This document shows positions 47,009-58,204 of a stretch of DNA of 64,000 nt, piece by piece (within the stretch, counting starts at the first letter, position 1; the number at the start of each line of letters is the position of its first letter). Source of the stretch: Panicum virgatum. Taxonomy: Eukaryota; Streptophyta; Magnoliopsida; Poales; Poaceae. Position numbers and translations under genes: made by a program. The stretch spans positions 42,931,607 to 42,995,606 of the forward strand of contig NC_053150.1 of assembly GCF_016808335.1 (NCBI RefSeq), written 5' to 3'. A model generated the notes under the pieces. That model did not search any database. It saw only the letters and a program-made list of their open reading frames with translations, and was not told the origin of the DNA.

Positions 47009-47620
47009 TACTCGCCTAGCTCGAGAAGGTGAATGGATACCTTTACTAGTTGTCCATCTTGGTTAATTCGACGGAATTCATCCTAACAGGTAAACTATGA
47101 GGAACTCCAGCATTGATGTCAATACAAAACTACTCGCTCGCTCGAGTACGTTATGGATACTACTACATTTTGTCCATCTTGGGCAACCCGACGGGGTTCG
47201 CCCTAACAGGTCAATCTTAGTAGGTACTCCAGTCTACAAGTTAGACACAATACTCGCCTCGTTCGAGTAAGTTTTGGATATCTTTCTAGCATTTACGTCT
47301 TGGACAACCCGACGGGGTTCGTACCTAACAGTTTTGCCTTAAGGATTACTCTAGTCCTTGATTAAAGAATACCTTACTCGCCTTGCTCGAGTAAGCCTTG
47401 GATATCCCTATGACATTTACATCTTGGGAAACTCGACGGGGTTCGTACCTAATAGTTTTGTCTTACGGATTACTCCAGTCCTCGGTAAGGACACACTACT
47501 CGCCTGATCGAGTAGTTTATGGGTATCTTTACAAGTTTTTTAAATTTGGATTGTCCAACGGGACTCATCCTAACTGATTAACTTTAAGGATTACTCCATT
47601 GGTCGACTAGTTCACACTTA
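47009..47620 (+). repeat. 122-bp tandem repeats downstream of pol, five copies
   Basis: ACTCGCC/ACTCGCT starts at about 47009, 47131, 47251, 47375 and 47498, a spacing of 120-124 bp. Each unit joins CTCGAGTAAGTTTTGGATA, CATCTTGGGCAACCCGACGG and a TTACTCCAGTCC-like block. Related copies are at 9300-9608 and 14108-14145 in gypsy element 1. Confidence 0.9.
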
Positions 47621-47719
47621 TCCTATGGTATCAGATTATGCTTCTGAAGACACACCAACAGGATACAAGCTATGAACAACAAGTGCTCACTGAAGATTAT
47701 AAGAGTTGTTACATGCAGT

Positions 47720-50093
47720 CTACTCTGCCATGTTCTTCAGAATTTCCTCTGCAATCACTTCTGATTCCTTACAATACTCTCGGAATTTCTCATCAGAGCA
47801 ATTGGGAGCTATTCGTTTAGCTATCGGAGCCAAATTAAAGTGAGGCAAGTACGACTTGACAACTCCTATCATGTGGGTTAAATAATTCTTGGAAGTAGCC
47901 ATCAACACATCAAAAATCTTCTGGGCTGCTTCTTCCAAGCGCTCTACCAAGGATTTTTTATTTGACGACCCTCCTTCATTGACCACATCCACAAGAGCTT
48001 GAGTTGCTGCAACCAATCGAGTATGGTCTTCTGGAGAACCTGATGGAAAGGTTTTTTAGTAATTATCATTGACCAAGCAAGATCAAGGAAAATGATCGAG
48101 TACTTACAAGCTTGGGCAGCCTGCACTTGTTGTTGAAGCTTGGAATTTTCTTCCTGCAGCCTTGATTTTTCTTCTTCAAGATTTTTAATCTGGAGCTTCA
48201 TATTACAAATCTCCAGATGATGCTATTGATTTGCTTCATAGAGCTTATTACGAGCCACCAGGGACTCATCCAGATGTTTGGCAATCATGGCTCTCTGATC
48301 CTCCAAGACCTTTCTGTTGTCCACAGTCTTATACAGAGCACGAGACTTTAAGAAAGATCATTTGGCTACATTCTGAGACATACAAGGCGAATCTGGTCAG
48401 ATATCAACAACTACTCGACAAAGACAAATAGTGGTAGAAGACTCACCTTGGTGAATTTAAAGCTCCACTGCATACAATCTGCAAGTTTCTTCATGTTGTC
48501 TAGAGGCAACAGCGTATCATCAAACAGTTCCTTTCCCAGCTCTTCTTGGGCTGACTGAGGCATAGACTGGAATGGTACCAGTCGAACGGAAGGACCTTTT
48601 GACCCTTCTGCTCCACTACTCCCACAGCTTTGGAAGCTCCCTCAGCAGCCGCGGGATTATCAGATGTTTCAGGGCTTGGCTCGCTTGGTTTCTCAGCTGT
48701 GTCTACACTCGGGCAACTGGCAGTCGGGTTCTTGATCAACCCGACTACAGGAGAATCGGGGGCTGATCGACTAGCTTCTTCCGAACCACTTGACACCCAG
48801 TTGCGGAAGTCCTGGACTTGATCTTTTTCATGCGCCGAAAGATGTTGGACCCTAGCCAAGCAAAGATTCTGAATAAGAAAGCTGAGGCAAACAGGATACA
48901 ATCAACAAAAGGTTATATACTTACTGGCCGGCATCGAGACGAGGAACTTCCCACTGCAACATTGATCCGGGAGCCACCTTCCGTTTCTTGCTGTCATCAG
49001 AATCAGCATTTGCGGAAGTTGGAGGCATACAATACCAGGATTTATAATTATTCTACAGAAAGAAGTCAATACTTAGACAGAAGATCAAAAATGGTTAACT
49101 ACAAGTACTCGACATGGTATCCAAAGCACGTACCTAGGCATTCTCGGGAGGATTTTGTGCCGAGAAGAATGTCAAAGTTATCGAGTACTTTGCAGCATCT
49201 CTTTATCACTTCAAACTGAGCCAATGGTGCTGATGACATCCTAGTGGGATCCTGCGTACCTTCATATCTAAAGGCAGGATGCTTTCGCAGCTGGAGAGGA
49301 CCACATGATCTCCAGTGACTCCTTTTTTCTTAATAATGGCAATCGCACGAAGAATGGCTTCAACTTGCTTGCCACTAGGTCCTCTAGTCGACCAGCTCTC
49401 CTGAACTTGGGGGGCACCAGCAGTCCTTTCTGGAAGTGGGGATTCAAAGTTCCCAACATGGAACTAGAATTTCTTCCATTCGGTTCCTTGATCCGCCGGA
49501 TCATAAGTCAAGTACTCGCCTCGGTTCTCAGGGCGGAGTACTAATTCACATCCCCCGACGATGGCGGGATTGGCAGCATTAGGGATTGGAACAAGAAAGA
49601 AGAAATGTTGGAAAAGATGGAAATGGGGGAGAAGTCCAAGGAATGCCTCACAGAAATGAGTGAAAATTGAAAGATGAAAGATGGATTGGGGAGTGAGATG
49701 GTGTAACTGAACTCCCCAAAATTGAAGAAGTCTATAGAAAAATTCTGACACGGGAAGAGTGAGACCATGTTCTACAAAATCACGAAACATAACGGTCTCA
49801 AGAGTACCTTCCATGGGGTAATCTTCTCCTTCACCAGCGCGCCATTGGCTTACGCCTTGTTCTTGGAGGAGACCCATATTCTCCAACTCTTGGACCAGTG
49901 ATTCAGACATCTTGCTTTTACGCCAACCTGTGGACATATTGGCGACAGTTCCCTCCTCAACTTTGGATTTGTTCTTCCTAGGAGCCATCTCAAAGTCACA
50001 AGTTTTAGCTCGGGGGCTATAAGAGGGGCTTTTGGATTTTGACTGAGAAGAGGCAAATGCGAAATCTGAGTCTGACGGCGGCCAGGAGTTCAA
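47720..50093 (-). pseudogene. Antisense ORF region of the Tat element ('putative gypsy type transposon' protein)
   Basis: The minus strand carries a multi-exon gene opposite to gag-pol. The first part (49464-50093; ATG at 50093, or more likely MAPRKNKSK at 49988) contains FRDFVEHGLTLPVSEFFYRL, then FHLSIFTHFCEAFLGLLPHF, then YDPADQGTEWKKF. I recognise this as the PF04195-type domain common in grass proteomes. A following segment (about 49480-49270) has GAPQVQESW and the basic GPSGKQVEAILRAI. Coiled-coil sequence KNLEEEKSRLQEENSKLQQQ (about 48190-48110) and the last exon (48016-47720) with SYLPHFNLAPIAKRIAPNCS complete the usual order. Stops interrupt joins between the exons, so this copy is likely dead. 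Function in the element's life cycle is unknown. Confidence 0.75.
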
Positions 50094-50597
50094 GGGGTAA
50101 AACCCTTGGAAGTTTTCAACCGGCTTTATACGGTCTTCAGTGGTAATTTCGTGAATATTTGGGATGCTAACAGACTCTTTCCTTCTCAGGGAAGTTTTCA
50201 GTTCTTGCCACGAGTTTACATTGATTCTTAAATCTAAATAGAGGGATTTAAATTCAAGACTCGGGGACTGCGGAATATATGTATCAGAGATTTATTTTTC
50301 AATTTTTTTGAAAAATAAAGAAGGAGAAAAAGACTGAAGTGACTGTCAGCCTGATTCTACGATTCAACCTAAGGCTCGGGGGCTACTTCATATGGAGCGC
50401 GAGTACTTCGCACACCATATATGATCAAGAGCACCTCATAGCCTCGAAGCAAATAGAAGTACTTGAAGGACTACTCAACGTATCTGAAGGAAGGACCAGA
50501 AGCAACCAGAAGGATGTTCTGTCTACTTGAAGTACTCGATGACGCCCAGCCAAGTACTCGACATCTGCAGAACTCGGCTACGAAGAGCTCGGGGCCT

Positions 50598-50725
50598 TGT
50601 CAGACCCAGGACAGCGGGACTGCTTATAGACATAGAATGTTCTAGAGTAAGGGATAGCTCTTGGATGTACCTTATCTCTTTTGTAACTACCCAAATAGGC
50701 ATAGAACTAGCTGCAGTATAAAGGA
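50598..50725 (+). repeat. Truncated 3' LTR of the Tat element
   Basis: TGTCAGACCCAGGACAGCGG follows the purine tract. It matches the 5' LTR for about 127 bp and then switches to copia LTR sequence at GGA (50723-50725), a base triplet shared by both sides. Confidence 0.9.
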
Positions 50726-50887
50726 GAGGTGAATACAACCTCCATATTTAAGTTGGTCATATTCCACTTCAACTAGCAAGGTGGGACTAAAGGTTTGCAC
50801 ACTAACTCACTTCCTCATGTGCTATGGGCCTTTGAGATTTATTTGGAATTTCTGAAATTGTTCATGGGCCTAGCCCAAATTCCATCA
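50724..50887 (-). repeat. Copia LTR, segment B copy (truncated)
   Basis: Matches 29778-29939. On the minus strand it starts TGATGGAATTTGGGCTAGGC at 50887, next to the purine tract, and ends at the gypsy LTR junction. Confidence 0.85.
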
Positions 50888-51439
50888 ATCCCCCACCAGA
50901 TCTCAAATACCCATCAGAGATTTTGCCTGTCTCTCACTACTGTTTATATACCAGTGTTTCAGCAAGGACTGTTAAGTTGAACTCTCGCTAAGAGCTTCAA
51001 GCTACACTCATTCACAACTTGAACAATGGACTAAGCCTTGAATTGCAAGTTTTGTGCGAACAATATTCACTCAAAGCCCGAACCAGTACATGGCAGCCAG
51101 TAGCCTGCTCCGCGGTTGGAGCATATACGTCGTACTCCCTGGTCTCTTCATGAGTTTACTAGAGATTACCCACTTCTCACAAATTGCGACGTTAGACAGT
51201 CAGACTCATATAGGTGTGTTCTTTCAAGAATGCTCTATCGGACAGTACCTTTGCTCATTAGAGCCAACAGAAACACATTTAGGCAAATAGCCAACCTGCC
51301 TTACAGCAACTGAGAGTATTACATCTTTTCAATGAGAGGGTTTAACCATTACTCTCCTCAGTTCACCATCAGCTTGTTTTCCCCAAATCCTAATTCACGG
51401 GATCTCTGATCACATAGGTTGGGTTACCACTGTGGCAAC

Positions 51440-52084
51440 TTATATGGGTCTCATACCCATCTCTCTTGATGCACTATCTATCACATTCCATGATAATCCT
51501 TTTGTAAAAGGATCTGCCAGGTTTTTGTCTGTTTGAATATAAGTCACACTTATCACTCCGGAGTTTCTCAATTTCCTGACAGACTTCAGTCGTCTCTTAA
51601 CATGTCTTGATGACTTAACATTATCCTTAGCACTGTTCACTTTGACTATCACCGTTTGATTGTCACAATTCATAAGGATAGCCGGAACTGGTTTCTCAAC
51701 CATAGGCAAGTCCATCAAGAGCTCACGCAGCCACTCTGCCTCAACAGTGGCTGTGTTCAAAGCAGTAAATTCTGCTTCCATGGTTGACCGTGTCAAAATG
51801 GTCTGTTTGCAACACCTCCATGATATAGCACCACCTCCAAGGGTAAACACATACCCACTCGTGGCATATAACTCATCAGCGTCAGATATCCAGTTCGAAT
51901 CACTATATCCCTCAAGCACAGCAGGGTGCCCAGAATAGTGAATCCCATAACTCATAGTACCTACTAGATAGCGCATAACCCTTTCAAGTACATGCCAATG
52001 ATCAGTACCCGGGTTTGACATGAACCTGCTCAATTTGCTCACAACAAAAGATATGTCGGGTCTCGTTGCGCTAGCTAAGTACAT
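51440..52084 (-). pseudogene. Copia pol C terminus (end of RT and RNase H), segment B
   Basis: A single open frame of 214 codons: MYLASATRPDISFVVSKLSR, ATSGYVFTLGGGAISWRCCK, STMEAEFTALNTATVEAEWL and a DKNLADPFTKGL tail, stopping after MGMRPI. It is the less damaged sister of 30634-31278. It has no upstream RT, integrase or gag, so it is a fragment. It ends on the right at the gypsy LTR piece starting 52172. Confidence 0.9.
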
Positions 52085-52171
52085 GAGTGAACCAATAATC
52101 TGCGAATATCTTAGTTGATCTTTGCTAATTTTCTGTTCTTTCTCAACATCGCACTAGGGTCATAAGGTGTT

Positions 52172-52244
52172 TGTCAGTCCCGGGACAGCGGGACTGTTTA
52201 TAGACATAGAATGTTCTAGAGTAAGGGATAGCTCATGGATGTAC
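52172..52244 (+). repeat. 73-bp gypsy LTR fragment
   Basis: TGTCAGTCCCGGGACAGCGG to GCTCATGGATGTAC, the first 73 bp of the Tat LTR. It is joined to copia pol on the left by exactly the same bases (AAGGTGTT) as the 5' LTR at 31367, and to a copia LTR on the right. Confidence 0.9.
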
Positions 52245-53087
52245 TGTGGCGACACCAGACTTGGACGGAGGACGAGCCGTGGCAAAGAAGATGAGCAGTC
52301 GCGCTTGGCCCTCCCCAAAAACCTGATTCGCCCTCTCCTGAGCAACTACGAAGGCGGTGCAGCAGCGAGGAGAGGCAAAACCCTAATTCGATTAGATACG
52401 TTTTGGTAGAGGCCGACGGGTCAGTTATATAGAAGAGTCCCATGACCTCGCGTTGCGATCGGTTCCGAAAAATCAGCAAACCGATTAAGATTCCATATCT
52501 CGCATACTTAAACGCCAAGTAACCAAAAACAAAAATAGCAAAAGGAAGCAGCACCCCCGCAAGGCGAGGGGCTGGATTTCGGCGAACCATTCACGTGTAC
52601 GTCGTGCGCCCGCATATTTCGCCACGCCACGCCACGCCACGCCCGGCGAGCCGAGCGAGCGCATGTGGAGCTCGCCTTCTCTCCCCACACACATAGCTTG
52701 GAGAGGTGAATACAACCAGGGTTTTTAATTTTGGTAGGAAAAAAAATCGGACCCCACCGATAAAACCGATATATCGGGAATATCGGGATTTTTTATTTTT
52801 TATTTAATTTATTTTTTAGTAGAAAAAATATTCATAAAATCAATTTCGGCCGGTAAAAAAATATCGGGCTCCACCGATAAAACCGAAATATCGGATATGT
52901 CACGAAATTTCGGCCGATATTTTTAACCCTGAATACAATCTCTATATTTAAGTTGGTCATATTCCACTTCAACTAGCAAGGTGGGACTACAGGTTTGCAC
53001 ACTAGCTCACTTCCTCATGCGCTATGGGCCTTTGAGATTTATTTGGAATTTCTGAAATTGTTCATGGGCCTAGCCCAAATTCCATCA
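52245..53087 (-). repeat. Full copia LTR (about 620 bp without the MITE)
   Basis: On the minus strand it starts TGATGGAATTTGGGCTAGGC at 53087 and ends GGTGTCGCCACA at 52245. Inside are a GGCGTGGCGTGG microsatellite and a leader-like AATTAGGGTTTTGCCTCTCC. A hAT MITE interrupts it at 52717-52931. The flanking 5-mers do not match, so it is not a simple solo LTR. Confidence 0.8.
52717..52931. mobile_element. 215-bp hAT-type MITE
   Basis: Begins CAGGGTTTTTAA and ends TTTTTAACCCTG. Flanked by AATACAAC (52709-52716) and AATACAAT (52932-52939), an 8-bp duplication with one change. The interior carries inverted ATATCGG/CCGATAT and CCACCGATAAAACCG repeats. The CAGGGTT end resembles that of the autonomous hAT at 9617-14107, but the subterminal repeats differ. 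Confidence 0.9.
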
Positions 53088-53865
53088 GATTGGTGAGAGA
53101 GAGGAGGAAGAAGATAACGTGAGAGAGAGGAAGAAGTAATTTATTATCTCTATGATGTGTGGGGTCTGCGCGTAAGTGAAATAAGGTTTAACCAAAGTCA
53201 CAACTGCTCAATCAAACGACAACACACTCACAACAGCTCTTTCAAAAACCACAGTCCACTACCCGTCGCGACCGCTATTGCCCAGGGATCCTCTTCCAAC
53301 AAAACAGCAAACGTCAGCATCGCCATTGTCGACGCGACGGCGCTTGGCACCGGCGGTGTTGAAGATCCACGTTTCGACTTCCTGCTTTCGCTGCCAATTC
53401 GCGAGCTGGACCTTATGCCAGCGGCACGTGGCTGTACTTGTACAAAGGGGCACACCGTTGGCTGCAGCATGACTACTGGGCCGGTACGTCCATCACCTCC
53501 TTCCTGCCTTTCAAGCGAGCTACAGTGAGACTTCATGGTAGAGACTGGAGAGGTCAATTTGCAATGGCCAACTTATGTGCCGTCACTCCATCTGTGCTGC
53601 ACCGCGGAGTCCGCGTGGGGGGCGGCAGAGACGGGGTGCGCAGCAGCTGTTCCGGCGGTGCCGCGGTGGCAGCGGAGCATCCATTGTGCGGGGAAGCGTG
53701 CGTGAGAGGACACGGAGGTTCCGTCGGCGGTGTGGGAGGAGCAGGATCTGGAACCGCGTGCAGATGCGGATGGTAGGGCCGGGATCGGGCGCATTTACCG
53801 GGCAGTTTGTGCACGGTGGATGAGATTAGCTGGTGGCTTCGGTGCGACATGAGAAATGATCGGCG
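53088..53865. other. Unassigned GC-rich DNA
   Basis: GAGAGAGAGG repeats near 53100-53135 are followed by sequence with ORFs on both strands (for example 53157-53528 plus). None matches a family I know, and codon patterns do not favour one frame clearly. It may be captured exon DNA. Confidence 0.4.
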
Positions 53866-54840
53866 AGCGCAGGCGAGGGCGAGGGCGAGGGCGACGGTTC
53901 TAACCGAACCGATCAGTTCAGTTTCTTGGTTCTTACATAAGTTGCAAGTTGGGTTCCTAAAAAATAGAGACCAATTGGTTCTTTTTAGAAACGAGAATAG
54001 AAATTCGATTCTGGTTACTTCGGTTCAGTTCCGGTTCTAATCGAGAGAACCGAACTAACCAACAAGTCACAAGAGAGGCAGAGACGAAAAAAAGATCGCC
54101 GCCGCCGCCATGTCCTCCGAACACGCCGAGCTCGCATGCCTCTGCAACTCCCGCAGCTGACCCATGGCCATCCGCCTCCTCGACTCCATCCTCACGCGCC
54201 GCCGCAACCTATAGAGGGGCGCTGCTGCCTTGCTTGCAACCTTGCATGGACCCGCCACGGTGCCGCCGCCTGGCCTTCCAGAGAGCTTCTCCAGGAGCGC
54301 GTCCGGCGGTGCGCTGGGGGCGTGGTGCTGCCGTCGGCGGGGCGGACGAAGCTCAAGGACGCGTTGCTGGCGTCCAAGCCCAACTCCGAGGGCGACGGCA
54401 GGGGCCGGGGACGAGGTGAGGGAGGCCAAGGGCGGGGCTGGCGGCCGGGGCTGGGCGCTCGCCGGGGCGGCGCTGGGGACTGGGTTGTTGGGGGCGGCGG
54501 CGTGGGGGTTGGGTGGTTAGGGAACGGGGAGAGGGGGCGGCGTGGGGGTTGGGTAGTTGGGGGACGGGGAGAGGGGACGGTGGCTGCCGCTTGCCGGGCT
54601 GGGGGCGTCGTGGTGGGGGTGGGGGTGTTTAGCTAGAGTTTGCTTGTTGGATTTTAGTGGGTCAAATGTCTAATAAGTTCGGTTATTCGGTTAACTGATT
54701 TCTAAAATCGAACCGAGAATTTCGGTTCCTAACAAATAGGAACCGAACATAGAACTGAAATCCTGGTTTTGGTTGTTTCGGTTTCGGTTCTCTATTTTTT
54801 CGGTTCGGTTTTTAGTTCTCGATTAATTTTGCCTAGAGGG
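53866..54840. mobile_element. Possible DNA element with AACCGA/TCGGTT-rich ends around a GC-rich insert
   Basis: Dense GAACCGA and TCGGTTC motifs occur at 53905-54060 and, in the opposite arrangement, at 54675-54830. They surround a GC-rich block (54100-54640) with an ATG frame starting MSSEHAELACLCNSR and a spliceable LLQERVRRCAGGVVLPSAGR segment. The flanks look like subterminal repeats of a hAT-type element, and the block like a captured gene fragment. I found no target duplication. Confidence 0.4.
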
Positions 54841-55075
54841 CTAGGCTTCTCAATCGGCTATTGGCGAGATAAGCGGGAGGCATGCCGTGGATTTAATGAA
54901 GGATCGATCGGACGGACTGTCATTAGCGGCCGGACATTAGTCGCCGGACGAAAACCGATTATTGCCGGATTGCAGCTGACGACACACGACGGAATTTTTC
55001 ATCAGTAATAGAGATAGAGATAAATTAGATAGAGATGTCCATAAAAGGCTTTGTCGGGGAAAGAAAGCTCGCGCA

Positions 55076-55416
55076 TGCCCGTAAGATCCAAAAAAGTTAC
55101 ATAAAAAATATCATATCGAATGTTTGAACACACGCATGGAGTATTAAATAAAATCTATTTACAATTTTTTTTTACATGGATGGATTGTAAATTGCGAGAT
55201 GAATCTAATAAGCTATTTAATCTATAATTTGCAACAGTGATGCTACAGTAACCATCTGCTAATTTTGAATTAATCATGAATTAATTAGTCTCATTAGATT
55301 CATCTCGTGATTTACAACCCATCCATGCAAAAAAATTTGTAAATAGATTTTATTTAACACTAATAAATAGCAAGATTTCCTTTCAAAATTTTTTTGCCAA
55401 AAGATCTAGACACGCC
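55076..55416. mobile_element. MITE of the same family as 27894-28246
   Basis: Shares CATATCGAATGTTTGA, GATGAATCTAATAAGC, GATGCTACAGTAACCATC and an inverted TTAATTAGTCTCATTAGATTC with the other copies. Ends are approximate (GCCCGTAAGATCC to TAGACACGCC). Confidence 0.7.
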
Positions 55417-55467
55417 ATGAAGCTCGATCATGATCTGGCTGCTATGGGTGATGCGACGCTCGTTCTA

Positions 55468-55655
55468 CTCTCTCAATTATAAATTATTAGTCATTTTGAA
55501 GTTTCTAGATTCATAGATCATAGATTTTGCTATGTATTTAGATATAATATATATATATATTCATACATAGCAAAAGCTATAAATTTAGAAAAGCTAAAAC
55601 AACATATAATTTATAAATTTACAAAAACCAAAACAACTAATAATTTAGAATGGAA
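55468..55655. mobile_element. Stowaway-like MITE (palindromic)
   Basis: CTCTCAATTATAAATTATTA at the left and its inverted counterpart TAATTTAGAATGG at the right, with GCTATGTATTTAGA and its complement inside. A TA dinucleotide precedes it; the right border is not exact. The form is that of Tc1/mariner-derived Stowaway elements of grasses. Confidence 0.65.
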
Positions 55656-55805
55656 GAAGAAGTTGATAACTTGATACGACGCCTATACAAGTGTTAAACT
55701 GCCTGCAAAGACCATGTGGGCATGGCACCGAGTGTTTTCTTTTTCCTTAAAACACAGTACACATAGATAATCACGTAAATACACTTGCATTTCTAGAAGA
55801 TCGGC

Positions 55806-56457
55806 CCATATATCTTGAGATTGAAAAGTCATCATATAATTATTGTTTTAGGAAAGATAAGCATCGTACCTAGAATAGATAAGTAGAAGCGAAGTTTGAG
55901 AGAGACGTTTCTTCAAAAAAGTTTGAGAGAGACGCGAGCGAGCCAGCCTTACAGGAAAGCCAAATCCGACTGCCCTTAAAATCTTGCTTAGGCAAGCGAG
56001 ATTGCCGAGCAGAGCAAGTTTTCTAATCACTAGTCAGTACTCAGTAGTCACTAGCTAATGGTCGAACTTGCTGAGAGTGACCAGTCGATTGGGTGCTGCA
56101 GAATCAAATACGTACTATACCATTAGTGTTTATTACTTGCAAGAGAGCCAGAAAGTCATCACAAGAGAGCCAGAATCAAATACGTACTATACCATTAGTG
56201 GTATAGTTCCTTCACCATCTTGCTTCGTCTCATTTTTTGTGAAGCAATTGAGAAGAAAAAGTCAACATTGTTTTTGTTTTGTTACTCAGGAGAGCAAGAG
56301 TTCTCAGTCTTTTATATTCTGCTGGGCCCCACCAATCGAACTCTACACCCGGAGCTTTTGAAGAACCGTGCTCGCCGTGATGTTCACCTCTTCAAGATCG
56401 ATGCTGATACTAGAGCTGCCCTGATGGCGCTAACTCGTCTCCAAAGAGAGACACGGG
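55806..56457. repeat. Tandem-repeat unit 1 upstream of the P450
   Basis: Runs from CATATATCTTGAGATTGAAAAG to CTAACTCGTCTCC. It contains GGTCGAACTTGCTGAGAGTG and a 50-bp internal duplication around ACGTACTATACCATTAGTG. Unit 2 at 56590 repeats it with three insertions. The sense ORF near 56220-56450 (IDADTRAALMALTRLQ) is unrecognised. Confidence 0.8.
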
Positions 56458-56974
56458 TGGGAAAAGAATGCGGCTTGATGTGGCCGGTTTTCATTTATGC
56501 GTTTGGTAGAGCTGTTACGGAGCTTTTCAAAAAGTCCTACCAAGGACACCATACCTATGCACTCTCTACCTCTATAAGTATTTTTTGGAGATGGGCCCAG
56601 TACATCTTGAGATTGAAAAGTCATCACATACGTTCTGTTTTAGGAAGATAAGGAGAAGAGACGTTTGAGAGAAACGCGAGCTGCCGTCTTTAAAATCTTG
56701 CTAAGGCAAGCAAGATTGCCGAGCAGAACAAGTTTTTTTTATCACTAGTCAGTAGTCTCTAGCCCATGGTCGAACTTGCTGAGAGTGACGAGCTGATTGG
56801 GTGCTGCAGAATCAAATACGTAATACACTGTTAGTGTTTATTACTTGCGAGAGAGCCAGAATATTATGGTATAGTTCCTTCCTCATCATGCTTCGTCTCA
56901 TTTTTGTGAATGCGATTGGGAAGAAAAAGTCAACATTTTTTTTGTTTTATTACTCAGGATAGCAAGAGTTCTCA

Positions 56975-58126
56975 GGCTATCCGCACTGGAGAACTGTATA
57001 GTTCCCTGCAGCACGCGGTGCCGTAAAAAATAGCTGCAGCGGTAAACTGCACAGCTTACGCTATCTTTGCGGACGCCCTCCCACACGCCAAATCTGGCGG
57101 GGGGGGGGGGAGCGGACACCCGCTACCCGCGCCTCTGTGGCGCGGGCCCATGCATCCGCGTGCGTCCCAACCGCCCGGCGCAGGGCCGCGATGGAAGTGC
57201 AGGAGGAGGGCGGGGGAACTCGATGCGGCCGAAGCAGGGGAGGTGGACGGCGGAGGGGAGGGAGGAGGGGCGAGGGCGTGCAGCGCGGGGAGGCGGTGCC
57301 CCTGCAGGTCTACGGCGATGGCGAGGTCGGCCTCGGCCGCGTGGACGAGTGGGCCAGTGCGCGAGAGGGGAAGCTTGAGGCCGCTGCCGCGCTGCGCCAT
57401 GACCTTCGCTGTGCGCGAGCCTCCACCGCCGCCGCACCATGGCGAGCGTGTGGAGAGAGGGTCACTGTCGGAGGGAGGAACCGGGGAGGGAGCGAGCCGT
57501 CACCACGCCAGATCCACGCGAGGAAGAGCGGATCCGCGCCGTCACTGCCGTGGTCGCCAGCTCCGCCCCGCGTGCAGCTTCGCATGCGTAGCTGTCGGCC
57601 CGCCCCGCCGCGGGGCCGAGTGCGACGGAAGCCACGAGGACCGCTGGCGCTACAGGGCGAGGGGAGCTGGGTTGCGCGGCTTGGGCGTTGGCCTCGGCGT
57701 CGGCGGCCGCATCGCGGCCCAGGTCTCGGACGGCGCCTCCGCTGGCCCGGCCGCCACGGCGAGGCCCCGTGCCTCTGCTGGCCCGACCGGCCTCTGCGAC
57801 GCCCGCCTGGATCCGCGCTGGCGAGGGAGGGGGAGGGAGGGAGGCCGCGGAGGGAGGATGCTGCAGGCGAACAGCGACGGTGGAGGGAAGAGGCCGCATG
57901 GAGAGAAGAGGCGTAGAGAGAGAGGAGGGTGGAGTGGGGGCGGGTCACGGGCAGATGGAGGGGGAGGAGAGGTATAAAAAATCTGAGATGTGGGTCCCAC
58001 TTGTGTTAGTTGATATAGAGTATGGATGGATGCACCAAAACTGGATATAGAGGAAAAAATCTCGATGAGTAAGATAGAATATTCCTTTTAGATGATGCAT
58101 TTAGAGTACGACGAGTGTGGATAGCC
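56975..58126. mobile_element. Pack-type element with GGCTATCC termini (1,152 bp)
   Basis: Starts GGCTATCCGCACT and ends AGTGTGGATAGCC, flanked by TCA at 56972-56974 and 58127-58129. The uninterrupted site is visible in unit 1 (CTCAGTCTTT near 56306). The interior (57060-57960) is very GC-rich with long frames on both strands that are low in complexity. This looks like captured genic DNA inside a MITE, but I cannot name the donor. Confidence 0.8.
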
Positions 58127-58204
58127 TCAGTCTTTCATATTTGGCTGGGCTTCACCAATCGAATTCCACATCGGAGTTGACTCGTGCTGGCCATCCTAGC
58201 TGTC

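Larger units (their letters stand above)
31367..50725 (+). mobile_element. Tat-lineage Ty3/gypsy element, nested and degenerate
   Basis: 5' LTR 31367-31784, gag remnants 41633-43733, pol 43738-46836 with two RNase H domains, a long noncoding 3' region with 122-bp repeats, an antisense ORF region (47720-50093), a purine tract AGAGCTCGGGGCC and a 3' LTR start at 50598 cut after about 127 bp. The second, archaeal-type RNase H plus the antisense ORF are hallmarks of grass Tat elements such as Grande/RIRE2-like families. A different LTR element is inserted in its primer-binding site. Confidence 0.9.

Noticed and set aside
52245..53087. Solo LTR produced by LTR-LTR recombination
   Set aside because: The bases flanking both ends (TGTAC and GATTG) do not form a target duplication, and the left side is a gypsy LTR fragment, so rearrangement is more likely.
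57137..57977. Long overlapping ORFs (259 and 275 codons plus, 212 minus)
   Set aside because: All frames of this GC-rich tract are open because stop codons are rare in such sequence. The translations are Arg/Gly/Ala/Pro-rich with no domain, and they lie inside a TIR-bounded insertion.
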